In this document: positions 1 through 8,084 of the stretch, piece after piece
How the letters are laid out: each line of letters starts with the position of its first letter
How positions within the stretch are numbered: the stretch's first letter is position 1
DNA from: JBNKDD01 sp050288085
GTDB taxonomy: Bacteria > Chloroflexota > Anaerolineae > Aggregatilineales > UBA3940
NCBI GenBank assembly: GCA_050288085.1
Contig: JBNKDD010000026.1
Coordinates: forward strand, 1 to 33,167
Reading direction: 5' to 3'
DNA: 33,167 nucleotides
Notes under the pieces: generated by a model
What the model saw: only the letters and a program-made list of their open reading frames with translations
The model's database searches: none
Told to the model about the DNA's origin: nothing
Program-made: the position numbers and the translations under genes

Positions 1-59
1 AGTGCTTCCAATGTGGGATTCATCATCGAGTCATAGGTTGGTATTTCAATATCTGGCAT
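1..59 (-). CDS. Mrr-type restriction endonuclease, N-terminal fragment (cut by window edge)
   Basis: Only the first 19 residues are inside the window. They read MPDIEIPTYDSMMNPTLEA, and the ATG is preceded at 5 nt by a GGGAG ribosome site. From memory, this pattern (a Pro, then Tyr-Asp, then a hydrophobic stretch with Pro-x-Leu) is how the winged-helix N-terminal domain of Mrr-family type IV restriction endonucleases begins. The catalytic PD-(D/E)xK domain would lie beyond position 1. It sits 28 bp downstream of the small helical protein and is probably co-transcribed with it. The call rests on very few residues, so it is tentative. Confidence 0.45.
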   Translation of the reverse strand, partial: MPDIEIPTYDSMMNPTLEA

Positions 60-87
60 TTTGCTCCCTTTCGTTTTGTCCGACCTA

Positions 88-618
88 TTATTCTTTCGGC
101 GGATTCTTAATCCCTTCCACGATCCGATTCCAGCAGACCGCATACCGCCCGGTCAACCGTGGTTGGAGTGAATCGAGGGAGTCACCGAGCAGCAGTTTCA
201 TCACACTATCGAGCAGGAGGTTCATCTGGGCGGGGTTTCGCCCGGCCCGGATTTTTTGCAGCACCCCGAACCAGTCTTTCCGCTTTTCGGGCTGCTTGAC
301 CATCACCGCCAGGGTGTTGTTGGCGATCATATCAAAGGAAGCCAGACGCTGTGAAGCCTCCTTAGCCTGTCTGAAGGCTTCGTCCGGCCCGGCCTCGCGG
401 GAGAGCTTCAACAGCCGTTGATGGGCCTTGAGCTGGATCACCATCTGATCATCTCCCTCGGACTCGAATGCAGCGATGTGGGCATCAAGGATAGCCGCCG
501 CTTCCTCACTGAGCAGCACCGGGTGCTCGTCGAGTACCTGCCGGGTGGTTTCCAGGTCTTCGGCGGTGACAAACTTAGTGACCATATGGGTCAGGGCCTG
601 GGTGGTGGGTTTTTTCAT
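88..618 (-). CDS. Small all-helical protein of unknown function
   Basis: A 176-residue soluble protein without a signal peptide or membrane segment. It is predicted almost wholly helical, with charged amphipathic stretches such as residues 18-60 (repeated Glu/Ala/Leu). The region 'HPVLLSEEAAAILDAHI' resembles helical repeat units that I associate with TPR/CHAT-type proteins of Chloroflexota and cyanobacteria, but no named domain is certain. The ATG at 618 has GAGGAAGG upstream at 7-10 nt. It precedes the Mrr-like fragment by 28 bp, so the two may form a unit. It is transcribed divergently from the TIM-barrel gene at 819. Confidence 0.6.
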   Translation of the reverse strand: MKKPTTQALTHMVTKFVTAEDLETTRQVLDEHPVLLSEEAAAILDAHIAAFESEGDDQMVIQLKAHQRLLKLSREAGPDEAFRQAKEASQRLASFDMIANNTLAVMVKQPEKRKDWFGVLQKIRAGRNPAQMNLLLDSVMKLLLGDSLDSLQPRLTGRYAVCWNRIVEGIKNPPKE

Positions 619-661
619 CGGATGCCTTCCTCGTGATAGGAGGTGTTGTCTGATGCAACAT

Positions 662-691
662 ACTATAGCCTACCTCAAAGTGTTTGGGTAA
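662..691 (-). promoter_or_regulatory. Possible promoter for the 618-1 gene pair
   Basis: Reading leftward, TATAGT (662-667) is a good -10 element, with a weak TTACCC -35 at 18 bp (686-691). It lies about 45 bp upstream of the ATG at 618, inside the 200-bp divergent gap. The -35 match is poor (3 of 6), so this is only a candidate. Confidence 0.3.
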
Positions 692-818
692 GAGCGGCAT
701 GCAAACCAGATCGGCCACCTTAACAAAGATTTAAACAGCCTTTAACCTGATCGCCCACCCGATCTATTAGACTCCTTAATGTGCACTGATAGTGGCTTTC
801 AGGAGGAAGAAAAAAATC

Positions 819-1724
819 GTGCGCTACGGAATTATGGAAATCCAACCCGAAACCATGATGCAGCCCGGAGCATCAACGCGGGAACTGGTCACAAACTTTC
901 TTCGATTCGACCACGCTCAATTGATCCGGGAAGTGGCAAAACACGGCTTTAACCTGATCGAACTGAGCGGTGATTTAGGGATGCTCCATCCCCCGGCCTT
1001 CACCGCTTCGGCTATCGAGAAGCTCGTTAAAGTCAAGAATAAGCTCGGATTGAGCTACACGGTTCATCTGCCGTTTCACTCAATCGACCTGTCTACTCCC
1101 CTCGATGAAGTGCGGGAAGCATCGGCCCGAACCACCGCCGAGGCGATCCAGATCACCGCGCCGCTAGAGCCGGAGGTCTACGTCTGCCACGCCACCGCCG
1201 GACTGGCCGCTGAATTCCACGAGATGAGCATCTCAGAGAAAGCCCGCCCACATCTGCTGGGACATTTTAAGTCAAAAGCGCTGGCGGCAATCGAAACCAT
1301 CCTGACCAGCACCGGCCTGCCCAGCCGCCGGTTTGCCGTCGAGAATATTTCCTTCCCCTTTGACCTGACCCTGGACATCGCTGAAGAACTCGACCTGGGA
1401 TTCTGCCTGGATGTAGGCCATCTGCTGGCGGGGTATTCCGGCCCGTTTGATTTATTCGATGCGCTGGAAGCCTGCCTGCCTCGCCTGGTTGAAATCCACC
1501 TGCACGACAGTCCCTGGCAGGGGCCGGATCACATCGTGCAAAAGGGGCAGGATCACCAGGCACTCGGTAGGGGGGATTTAGATGTAGGCCGCCTGCTTAA
1601 TCGCCTGGAACTGGCCGGTTGGAACGGCCCGATCATCTTCGAGCTGACAATCGACGAAGCCCTCGACTCGATGGCGATCATCCGCCGGGTTGAGCAGATG
1701 CATTCTGTGTTTCAGATCGCCTGA
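819..1724 (+). CDS. Sugar phosphate isomerase/epimerase-like TIM-barrel protein
   Basis: A soluble 301-residue member of the AP-endonuclease-2/xylose-isomerase-like TIM-barrel superfamily. The expected metal-site residues appear in order at strand ends: Glu175 (AVENIS), Asp198 (CLDVGH), His229 (IHLHDS) and Glu275 (IFELT). The chosen start is GTG at 819, because AGGAGG lies 12 nt upstream. ATG at 834 is possible but has no ribosome site, and extending further upstream would run through the AGGAGG. The family includes isomerases, epimerases and phosphodiesterases, so no substrate can be given. It stands alone, divergent from the small helical gene, and is not close in sequence to the three TIM-barrel proteins of the sugar locus further right. 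Confidence 0.8.
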   Translation: MRYGIMEIQPETMMQPGASTRELVTNFLRFDHAQLIREVAKHGFNLIELSGDLGMLHPPAFTASAIEKLVKVKNKLGLSYTVHLPFHSIDLSTPLDEVREASARTTAEAIQITAPLEPEVYVCHATAGLAAEFHEMSISEKARPHLLGHFKSKALAAIETILTSTGLPSRRFAVENISFPFDLTLDIAEELDLGFCLDVGHLLAGYSGPFDLFDALEACLPRLVEIHLHDSPWQGPDHIVQKGQDHQALGRGDLDVGRLLNRLELAGWNGPIIFELTIDEALDSMAIIRRVEQMHSVFQIA

Positions 1725-1805
1725 CCTTGATATTCCCTGGGGATGAGGTTGATAACATTGTACTAAAATACACCTCTGCGAACTGGCCCCAACCTCATCC
1801 CAGAC

Positions 1806-1839
1806 TGGGCGCAGATCGAAGCGACGCGATCTGCGCCCA
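1806..1839 (+). terminator. Hairpin after the TIM-barrel gene, possible terminator
   Basis: The two arms TGGGCGCAGATCG and CGATCTGCGCCCA pair perfectly over 13 bp around an 8-nt loop. There is no good T-run after it (ACTTATTTGCC), so it may be a terminator or just a palindromic repeat. It is the only clear structure in the roughly 320-bp gap 1725-2045. Confidence 0.45.
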
Positions 1840-2045
1840 ACTTATTTGCCACGAGATCAGATATCCCCCCAGTTTTCCGCTTGGGCACACTGTTATCAAA
1901 AAGACTCTGCCGGTCACCCTTCTCTGGATCCTCCCGCATTTTTTGCCAGCCTAAAACTATTGGTTATGATTAGGTCGGGCCACACAAACAATTCGTAATA
2001 GAACGGCCCATTGGTATAAATGAATAACGTTCGAGGAGAGTTGAT

Positions 2046-2795
2046 ATGTCACAAGCACAACTGGATGGTGATCTGGGAACCACGCGGCACGCGTACCGGC
2101 TGGGTTTCTGGTCGTCCATCCTGACCGCAGTCGCGGCGGCAGCCGCCCTGGGTATCGCCACCAACACCGCCCCGTCCCGATCCGGGCCATTCTGTATGAT
2201 AGAGCTGTTGGGATCATGCATCACCTACCCCTTCACCGATGTCGTCGAATACGTCCCCATCGAGTACATCTGGATGTACCCGGCCCTGCTGATGGCCCTA
2301 TTTTTCCTGATCATGGTGATTTGCATTCACACCATCACCGGCGCTGAGAAAAAGGTTTTCAGCCAGGTGGCTTTATCATTTGCTATGATCTCGGCGACCG
2401 TCCACACAATTAACTACTTCATCCAATTTACCGTCGTCGAACCCAGTCTTCTTAAAGGCGAACTTGAAAGCCTGATATTATTCTCACAATACAATTCGCA
2501 TGGGATATTTATTGCCCTGGAAGACATCGGCTACCTGACCATGGGGATTGTGTTCCTCTTTATGGCTATCGCGCTCGACAAGCAAAGTGGACTTGAGCGG
2601 GCCATCAGGATCATTCTGTTCATCAGCGGCATCCTGGCAATCGGATCGCTGATCCTCCTGGCATTGATCTACGGGAGCGATCTTGAGTACATCTATGAAG
2701 TCGCCGCTATCCTGATCGATTGGATCACGCTGATCGTGACCGGGATATTATTGGGTATATTCTTCCGGCGATCCGGCAAAGCCGCCGCCGGTTGA
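2046..2795 (+). CDS. Six-helix integral membrane protein of unknown function
   Basis: A 249-residue protein with about six hydrophobic segments, at roughly residues 20-40, 75-98, 108-132, 150-175, 184-206 and 212-236. I do not recognise a named family or catalytic motif. It resembles multi-helix hypothetical proteins common in Chloroflexota. The ATG at 2046 is preceded by GAGGAGAG with 8-nt spacing, a strong ribosome site. A perfect 13-bp hairpin follows the stop codon, so it is probably a single-gene transcript. Confidence 0.7.
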   Translation: MSQAQLDGDLGTTRHAYRLGFWSSILTAVAAAAALGIATNTAPSRSGPFCMIELLGSCITYPFTDVVEYVPIEYIWMYPALLMALFFLIMVICIHTITGAEKKVFSQVALSFAMISATVHTINYFIQFTVVEPSLLKGELESLILFSQYNSHGIFIALEDIGYLTMGIVFLFMAIALDKQSGLERAIRIILFISGILAIGSLILLALIYGSDLEYIYEVAAILIDWITLIVTGILLGIFFRRSGKAAAG

Positions 2796-2846
2796 GGCCG
2801 CAGCAGTGATCAGGTAAACGCCAGCAGAGATTTGACTATATATAGA

Positions 2847-2882
2847 CTGAGGGCTGATCTTTCAACTCCGATCAGCCCTCAG
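2847..2882 (+). terminator. Perfect 13-bp hairpin after the membrane protein
   Basis: The arms CTGAGGGCTGATC and GATCAGCCCTCAG are separated by 10 nt and lie 52 bp after the stop codon at 2795. The downstream tract ATTCTATGTT is only weakly T-rich. The signalling operon ends at 3039 on the other strand, so the hairpin lies between convergent genes. Confidence 0.55.
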
Positions 2883-3038
2883 ATTCTATGTTGGACTATA
2901 CGAATAATTTGGATGAAATAGCCCAACCAGATATAAATAGTTGTTAAGAACCTAAATCGCCGTAAGGGCGAACCCTGGGCACGATATACCGTGTCCTACG
3001 AACGATATTCTACTAATCATTCCCACAAAACCCGGCAG

Positions 3039-3569
3039 CTACCACTCGATATAGTAGGTGCAGGCATCTCCACCGTTTTTCCGATTCGGCACACTGTCAT
3101 CACGGGTCACGCTGAAGACTTCGCTGTCATCCGGGCGATACTTTTGAAGCAGCCGGTAGATCAGCCCATAGTCAAAATCGCTTGAGTAGGGGTTATTGCA
3201 ATACAGTTCCCCTGATCGTTCGCCGGTTTGCCGATAAATGTATTCGCCAATATCCCCACCCCGATGGTTCATATGGTAAGCCTGGTCCAACAAGGTAAAG
3301 ACATCCTCGATGGTTTCGATATCCGGCGGGAACACCGCCACATCGGGAACCTTCATACCAATCGATACCATGTTGAAGTAGCCATTCTCGGATAGCTCTC
3401 TCAACGCATCTAGGAAATCTTGTAAGGGATACCAGCTGTCCGATTCAACATCTCCCAGCCCATATTTCTCCAGGATCGGTTTGCAACCCTCATCCAGGGC
3501 GGCCAGAACAGGAAGAACCATTTGCCCCGTTGCTTCCACATTGGGATCAAAAGAGACAAATTCAGCCAT
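3039..3569 (-). CDS. Conserved protein of unknown function, last gene of the phosphorelay operon
   Basis: A 176-residue soluble protein rich in Tyr and Asp, with no signal peptide or membrane segment. I cannot assign a domain. It begins MAEFVSFDPNVEATGQ and its C-terminal third is rich in aromatic residues (NNPYSSDFDYGLIYRLL). The overall look recalls small globular ligand or effector domains such as V4R/HNOB-like folds, but this is only an impression. The start has GGAGAGG 6 nt upstream. It lies 37 bp after the third receiver gene and is the only non-receiver downstream product of the operon, so it may be the output or an accessory of the sensor system. Confidence 0.6.
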   Translation of the reverse strand: MAEFVSFDPNVEATGQMVLPVLAALDEGCKPILEKYGLGDVESDSWYPLQDFLDALRELSENGYFNMVSIGMKVPDVAVFPPDIETIEDVFTLLDQAYHMNHRGGDIGEYIYRQTGERSGELYCNNPYSSDFDYGLIYRLLQKYRPDDSEVFSVTRDDSVPNRKNGGDACTYYIEW

Positions 3570-3606
3570 ATCGTCCTCTCCTTACTGAGCGTAGTCCAAA
3601 GATGTA

Positions 3607-3996
3607 TTATTGACCAAGCTCCCAGACCGGCTCTCCGGACAGGATTCGCTGTAGGTAGTCGGGGAACATATCCACATTCAAGGGTTTACCCAGGAAGCTG
3701 TGGAACCCCGCTTCTGCTGCCTCGTTTTGCTGGCTGATATGGACGGTGTAGGCGACAATCGGCACACCGGCCAGCCGCGGGTCCTGCATTAAGTCATGTA
3801 TCAGACTCAAGCCATTGTAATTAGGAAATTCGAGATCAAGGAAGACCAGCTGGACATTCCCGGCTTCATCTAGTGCCGGGATAATATCGTTTGGATGATG
3901 GCACAAAAAGGGGGTCACCCCTTCCAGGGTCAGGGCTTGCTGTAACACAACCAGGTTCATCGGGTTGTCATCAATAATCAAGGCTTGAATGGGCAT
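3607..3996 (-). CDS. Single-domain response regulator (receiver 3)
   Basis: A 129-residue CheY-like receiver with no output domain. The acidic pair is Asp9-Asp10, the phospho-acceptor Asp54 (LVFLDLE), the switch residue Thr84 and the conserved Lys104 (GKP). Its start overlaps the stop of the preceding receiver as TAATG, which suggests translational coupling. The protein ends with GEPVWELGQ, a tail pattern shared with the two other receivers here. Probably phosphorylated by the kinase encoded at 4874-6838. It must act by protein contact, since it carries no DNA-binding part. Confidence 0.9.
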   Translation of the reverse strand: MPIQALIIDDNPMNLVVLQQALTLEGVTPFLCHHPNDIIPALDEAGNVQLVFLDLEFPNYNGLSLIHDLMQDPRLAGVPIVAYTVHISQQNEAAEAGFHSFLGKPLNVDMFPDYLQRILSGEPVWELGQ

Positions 3997-4433
3997 TAGA
4001 ATCCTCTCATTGTTCCTTCATATGAAAACCAGACTTCCTCACCGTTAATACACGCCGCGACCTGCTCCACCAGCTTTGCCGGGTCTATCGGCTTACCGAT
4101 GAATCCCGTAAAGCCTTTCATCTTGGCTTTAGGAATTTCGATGGCGGGATCAGACGCACTGATCGCAACCACCGGAATAGCAGCCAGGGCAGGATCGGCC
4201 TGTAGTTGATCGAATATCTCATAGCCGGTCATGTCATACCGTAGCATGAGATCAAGCAAGATAATATCAATCGGCAAATTGAGCTTAATCCTATCCAGGG
4301 TATTGGTGTTGTAGGGGTCTTGAATGGTAACAGCGCCACTCATTTTGAAAGCCACCGAATAGACCGCCATATTGGTGACATTATCTTCAACAATTACGAT
4401 CCGTTTACCGGCAAGGACTCTTGGGGTATACAT
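3996..4433 (-). CDS. Single-domain response regulator (receiver 2)
   Basis: A 145-residue receiver-only protein. Key residues are Glu16-Asp17, phospho-acceptor Asp61 (IILLDLM), switch Ser92 and Lys114 (GKP). The C-terminal tail after the last helix contains GEEVWFSY, parallel to the tails of its two neighbours. It lies 33 bp after receiver 1 and shares one base with the start of receiver 3. With no output domain, it probably serves as a phosphotransfer intermediate or a protein-contact regulator. Confidence 0.9.
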   Translation of the reverse strand: MYTPRVLAGKRIVIVEDNVTNMAVYSVAFKMSGAVTIQDPYNTNTLDRIKLNLPIDIILLDLMLRYDMTGYEIFDQLQADPALAAIPVVAISASDPAIEIPKAKMKGFTGFIGKPIDPAKLVEQVAACINGEEVWFSYEGTMRGF

Positions 4434-4466
4434 TTTCTATTCACTCTCGTCCCGAATCTCTATCAA

Positions 4467-4877
4467 TTATGATGTGATATGCCAGACAGTTTCACCACTA
4501 ACAATCCGGTTTATTAAGCTGGGGAAGATATCCGGGTCGATTGGTTTCCCCAGTCCACCATCAAATCCACTTTCCATCAACATAGCGACTTCTTCATTCA
4601 TCACGCTGGCTGTGAGTGCAATGATCCGAGAATCGGCATAAGTACCGTTCTGTCTCAACATTTTGAGCATCTCAAAACCATTAAACGGCTTGATATGGAT
4701 ATCCAGCAGGAAAATATCCGGGACGCCGGGCAAACTCTCCACGCGCTCCAGGAAATTCTCACTGTTCTCGAAAATACAGAGCCGGTCGTAACCCATCACC
4801 ATTTTTAACGCAATGCGGATTACATCACGGCTGATCGGGTCATCTTCTACATAAAGAAAACTGCAATTTTGTGTCAT
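4467..4877 (-). CDS. Single-domain response regulator (receiver 1)
   Basis: A 136-residue receiver. Its acidic cluster is Glu11-Asp12-Asp13, the phospho-acceptor Asp59 (FLLDIH), the switch Thr89 (ALTAS) and Lys111 (GKP). The ATG overlaps the kinase stop codon by 4 bases (ATGA), so it is translationally coupled to the kinase and is the most likely first phosphate acceptor. The tail reads GETVWHITS. No DNA-binding or enzymatic domain follows. Confidence 0.92.
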   Translation of the reverse strand: MTQNCSFLYVEDDPISRDVIRIALKMVMGYDRLCIFENSENFLERVESLPGVPDIFLLDIHIKPFNGFEMLKMLRQNGTYADSRIIALTASVMNEEVAMLMESGFDGGLGKPIDPDIFPSLINRIVSGETVWHITS

Positions 4878-6838
4878 GATGCTGCTGCCTTTTGTGCTTG
4901 AGCGAGTCCCTTCAGGGGTTCAGTTCGATCGGTTTTCCAGGGTAAGGCCAGGAAGAAGCTGGCGCCCTCGCCGGGTTTACTCTCCACCCACAGCCGCCCG
5001 TTATGGGCTGCAGCCAACTGCCGTGAAATGGGTAATCCCAGCCCGGTTCCCCCGGCATGTTTGATACCGGTTTCGGTTTGGATAAATGGGTCAAAAATGA
5101 TGTTCTGCTCTTCCAACGCAATGCCCGGCCCCGTATCGATCACCGCAAAGATCAGGTCAAGGCCCTGCCTCCTGACTTTAAAGGTAACCGAACCCTCATC
5201 CGTAAACTTGATGGCATTGGAGATAAGATTGTAGAAAATTTGACGTACCCGGCGCTTATCACAGGTTAACAACGGGAGATCGGATTCAATATCCAGTATG
5301 AGTTCAACCGATTTATTCTCTAACATTTTTTCCGCCGCAACAGCAATCGTTTCGATCTCCCGTTTAACATCGAAACCTTCTTCAACAAACAAACTCAGAT
5401 TACCGGATTGAATCTTGGTTACATCCAGCACATCGTTGATCAGAGATAGGAGATGGTCGCCGCTGTCGATGACTTTGGTCAGGTAGTCCACCTGCTCATC
5501 GTTCACCGGCCCAAAGACCCCCTGCCGCATGAATTTGGTCAGCGACAGGATAGCATTCATCGGCGTGCGAAGCTCGTGGCTCATGCTGGCGAGAAAGGCC
5601 GATTTGACCTGGTCGGATCGCTCAGCATGTTCACGGGCGGCCTGGAGATGTTCGGTACGCTCCTCCACCCGTTTCTCCAACGTTTGAACCAGTTCCCGTA
5701 ATTCCTGGGTACGTGCCTGGACGGTGCTTGCCATCCGGTTGAACACCATAGACAACTGCCCGATTTCGTCCTTCGAGCTGACCCTGGCCCGCTGCGAGTA
5801 ATGGCCTTCGGAGATATGTTGGGCCATCTCTTGAAGCTCACCGAGCGGCCTGGAGATCGTCTGTTGGGCAACCAACGCCAACACAGCGAACACCCCCAGC
5901 CCGACCAGCGCCGCCGCGATAGTCAGGCGGGTGGTCAACTGCCGCTGCGAATTAAAGAACTGGTCCATATTGACCAGGATCGCAGCTACCGCCTTGCTGT
6001 CACTTTCAGAGACAGCCGTATAGGCGGAGATGTACATTTCATCATCACTTTGTAAGAGGTTATCGCCTATGATGCTTTTGCTTCGGCCTTGCGCTAACTC
6101 CTGAACGACCGTCTCGTCGATCAGTTGGCTGCGCAAAAACTGTTGTGTGCTGTCTACCGGAGAGTCCTCACTGCCCATATATTTGGCGATCAGGTCGCCC
6201 TGGTAGAGGAAAAGCAGGTGAACACTGGATCGCCCGAAGTTGATTTCTTCAATGAATTGATCATCTATCTCGTCACGAACCAGCAGCCCGCCGACTATTG
6301 CACCAGAGGCATCCCGCAGCGGGACGGAAGCAGCCAGGAACAATTCCTGCTCTTGCTCCGCGTCGTTTGTTTCCATAAATTCAGCCGTCTCAATGCCCAA
6401 CAGGGCCAGTGAGAACAGCCGCTCTTTAGCTTCACCACCCGCGTCAAGCAGCTCGCTTCGTTCTCTCAAAGTCACGAGCCTCAGGCCATCTTCATTGACA
6501 ATGTCAACGTCATCTATATTGAATTGGGCCGCCCCGATGAGGGCGATCCTACGGATGGTGTCGATATCCTCAACCTCTACAGCTTCAATCAAACCGGGTA
6601 CGGCGGCCAGCTGCTTGGCATTCGTCATTGTGGCCTGCCTGGCCTCCTCAAACCGGCTTTGAACGATGGCGATTTCTTCCGCTGCACGCTCTTGACCGGC
6701 CTGAATACTCAGGTTCTTCGTACCAAGTCTTATCAGAAAGATGAAAACAACAGCTACAGTGATAAGGGAGGCCAACGCCAACAGATTCAGCTTAAAACTG
6801 ATTCGCATATCCCCATAAAAATTAACCAGCCGCCGCAT
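4874..6838 (-). CDS. Membrane sensor histidine kinase
   Basis: A 654-residue kinase in the chosen frame. Transmembrane helix 1 is at about 19-38, an extracytoplasmic sensor region (probably dCache-like) spans 39-302, helix 2 is at 303-326, HAMP at about 327-379, then a coiled coil to about 411. HisKA holds His421 in SHELRTP. The ATPase domain has an N-box Asn541 (NLISNAIKF), a G1 motif DTGPGI at 568 and a G2 motif GGTGLGL near 596. There is no attached receiver. I chose ATG at 6838 because AAAGGAA lies 7 nt upstream. A GTG at 6880 overlapping the previous stop as TAGTG would add 14 residues and is an alternative. The kinase lies between a periplasmic-type lipoprotein and three receivers, so signal input probably involves that lipoprotein. 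Confidence 0.93.
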   Translation of the reverse strand: MRRLVNFYGDMRISFKLNLLALASLITVAVVFIFLIRLGTKNLSIQAGQERAAEEIAIVQSRFEEARQATMTNAKQLAAVPGLIEAVEVEDIDTIRRIALIGAAQFNIDDVDIVNEDGLRLVTLRERSELLDAGGEAKERLFSLALLGIETAEFMETNDAEQEQELFLAASVPLRDASGAIVGGLLVRDEIDDQFIEEINFGRSSVHLLFLYQGDLIAKYMGSEDSPVDSTQQFLRSQLIDETVVQELAQGRSKSIIGDNLLQSDDEMYISAYTAVSESDSKAVAAILVNMDQFFNSQRQLTTRLTIAAALVGLGVFAVLALVAQQTISRPLGELQEMAQHISEGHYSQRARVSSKDEIGQLSMVFNRMASTVQARTQELRELVQTLEKRVEERTEHLQAAREHAERSDQVKSAFLASMSHELRTPMNAILSLTKFMRQGVFGPVNDEQVDYLTKVIDSGDHLLSLINDVLDVTKIQSGNLSLFVEEGFDVKREIETIAVAAEKMLENKSVELILDIESDLPLLTCDKRRVRQIFYNLISNAIKFTDEGSVTFKVRRQGLDLIFAVIDTGPGIALEEQNIIFDPFIQTETGIKHAGGTGLGLPISRQLAAAHNGRLWVESKPGEGASFFLALPWKTDRTEPLKGLAQAQKAAAS

Positions 6839-6879
6839 GATATTATTCCTTTGTAAGCTACCCCGACTTTGCTTTCCCA

Positions 6880-7728
6880 CTACTTGACGATGACGTCAAA
6901 TTCCTGCAACACTGACTTGCCACGTTCAGAGGACAGCCAATCAACCAGGGGCTGTACCGCTGCCGCATTCTCTTCTAGATAACCAATTCCCATTGTGGTG
7001 GTGATAGGGTAAGCCAAATCTCCCGGCGCAACGCCATCCAGCGCGACAGGATCGACGTTCGCTCCCGCAGCCAGTACGGCGGGCCAGGTCCCAAAACCAA
7101 CCGCCCCCGGTGTCCCTTCGACTGCCGCAATCATATCAGCCTGGCTGGTCATCACTTTGGCATCTTCTCCGAATGGCGCATCGCCAAACAAAACCTCACG
7201 CAGTGCCTCGGTGCTTGAGTCACCTTCGTCGCGCACATACAGGAAAACATCGACATCTGATCCACCAACTTCAGACCAGTTGCCGATCTCACCCAGGAAC
7301 AGCGCAACGGCCTGGTCAGATGTCAGCGAGTCAACGCCCAGGCCCACATAGGTATAAAAAGACTGGGCAGACAGCCCAATTTCCATGTATTGCAGGCTGG
7401 GAGCCGCTTCCAATTCCTCATCTTTAGGTGGACGAGCCATAGCCGCCACGTCCAGCACCTTCTCTGTGACACCTTCCACCCCACCGCCGGTTCCGGTTCC
7501 CGTCAGTACCTCAAGGCGATATCCCGGTGTATCAGCCTCAAATTCCGGCTGGATAGCACTCAGGATCAAGGTAGTCCCCCCTGATCCGGAGATCGTTAAG
7601 GTCACCGCTTCTGGGAGAGTCTCAGGCTCTTCAATTGTCTCTTCAGGTGAATTTAATGTACAGCCCACTGCGAATAATACAGTGAACACTCCGACGATTG
7701 CGTGTTTCCAGCTCGTATCCATACTCAT
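6880..7728 (-). CDS. PstS-like substrate-binding lipoprotein, likely sensor partner
   Basis: A 282-residue exported lipoprotein. The signal peptide ends in the lipobox LFAVGC (Cys23) and is followed by a Glu/Pro linker. The mature part matches the phosphate-binding-like PBP fold (ITISGSGGTT-type start, a Gly-Thr-rich ligand loop near residue 75, then AMARPPKDEE). It is shorter than usual PstS. No ABC permease or ATPase is nearby. Instead its stop touches the kinase reading frame, so I infer it presents a ligand, perhaps phosphate or another oxyanion, to the kinase. ATG at 7728 was chosen for the GAGG 5 nt before it. GTG 7731 and ATG 7722 are in-frame alternatives. Confidence 0.82.
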   Translation of the reverse strand: MSMDTSWKHAIVGVFTVLFAVGCTLNSPEETIEEPETLPEAVTLTISGSGGTTLILSAIQPEFEADTPGYRLEVLTGTGTGGGVEGVTEKVLDVAAMARPPKDEELEAAPSLQYMEIGLSAQSFYTYVGLGVDSLTSDQAVALFLGEIGNWSEVGGSDVDVFLYVRDEGDSSTEALREVLFGDAPFGEDAKVMTSQADMIAAVEGTPGAVGFGTWPAVLAAGANVDPVALDGVAPGDLAYPITTTMGIGYLEENAAAVQPLVDWLSSERGKSVLQEFDVIVK

Positions 7729-8084
7729 CACCGCCTCATTCTGGGGCGTTTATCTTGGGCGACATGATGTATATGCGAACAGAGAGAAAGAGTTTTGCCG
7801 GTAGCAAGATACTCACCCCACTAATTTTGATTATGGCCAATTAACAACAAGCCATCTTCTTATGTCCCATCCCTATGTTTCAAGGCTATTTCTGTTATTC
7901 AACATAACCAATTAGCCGAATGAATAGCCTAGTTACATTATATATAATTTACATAATAAAGGAGGATTTTCTCGTAACAATTATATTACAGACCCTTGAC
8001 AGGAGGGGAACAACTGTTCCATTTCGAGAAGTTTAAGAGTGGGGAAATGAGAATGGAGTCGGTGGCAGTTGGTCGCCGATCAGG
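7729..8084 (-). promoter_or_regulatory. 356-bp AT-rich leader of the signalling operon
   Basis: The gap holds no gene. Reading leftward, a consensus TATAAT lies at 7980-7985 without a good -35. Just upstream is the symmetric site GGAACAACTGTTCC (8007-8020), which contains GAAC-N4-GTTC. About 100 bp around 7900-7990 are strongly AT-rich. This fits a regulated promoter with a leader of roughly 240 nt for the lipoprotein-kinase operon. The assignment is by position and motif only. Confidence 0.4.

Noticed and set aside
2..421. Plus-strand open frame of 139 codons at the left edge
   Set aside because: Antisense to the helical protein gene and to the Mrr-like start. No ribosome site, and a Ser/Phe-rich shadow composition.
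1727..1954. Plus-strand open frame of 75 codons after the TIM-barrel gene
   Set aside because: It runs through the hairpin at 1806-1839, has no ribosome site and no recognisable features.
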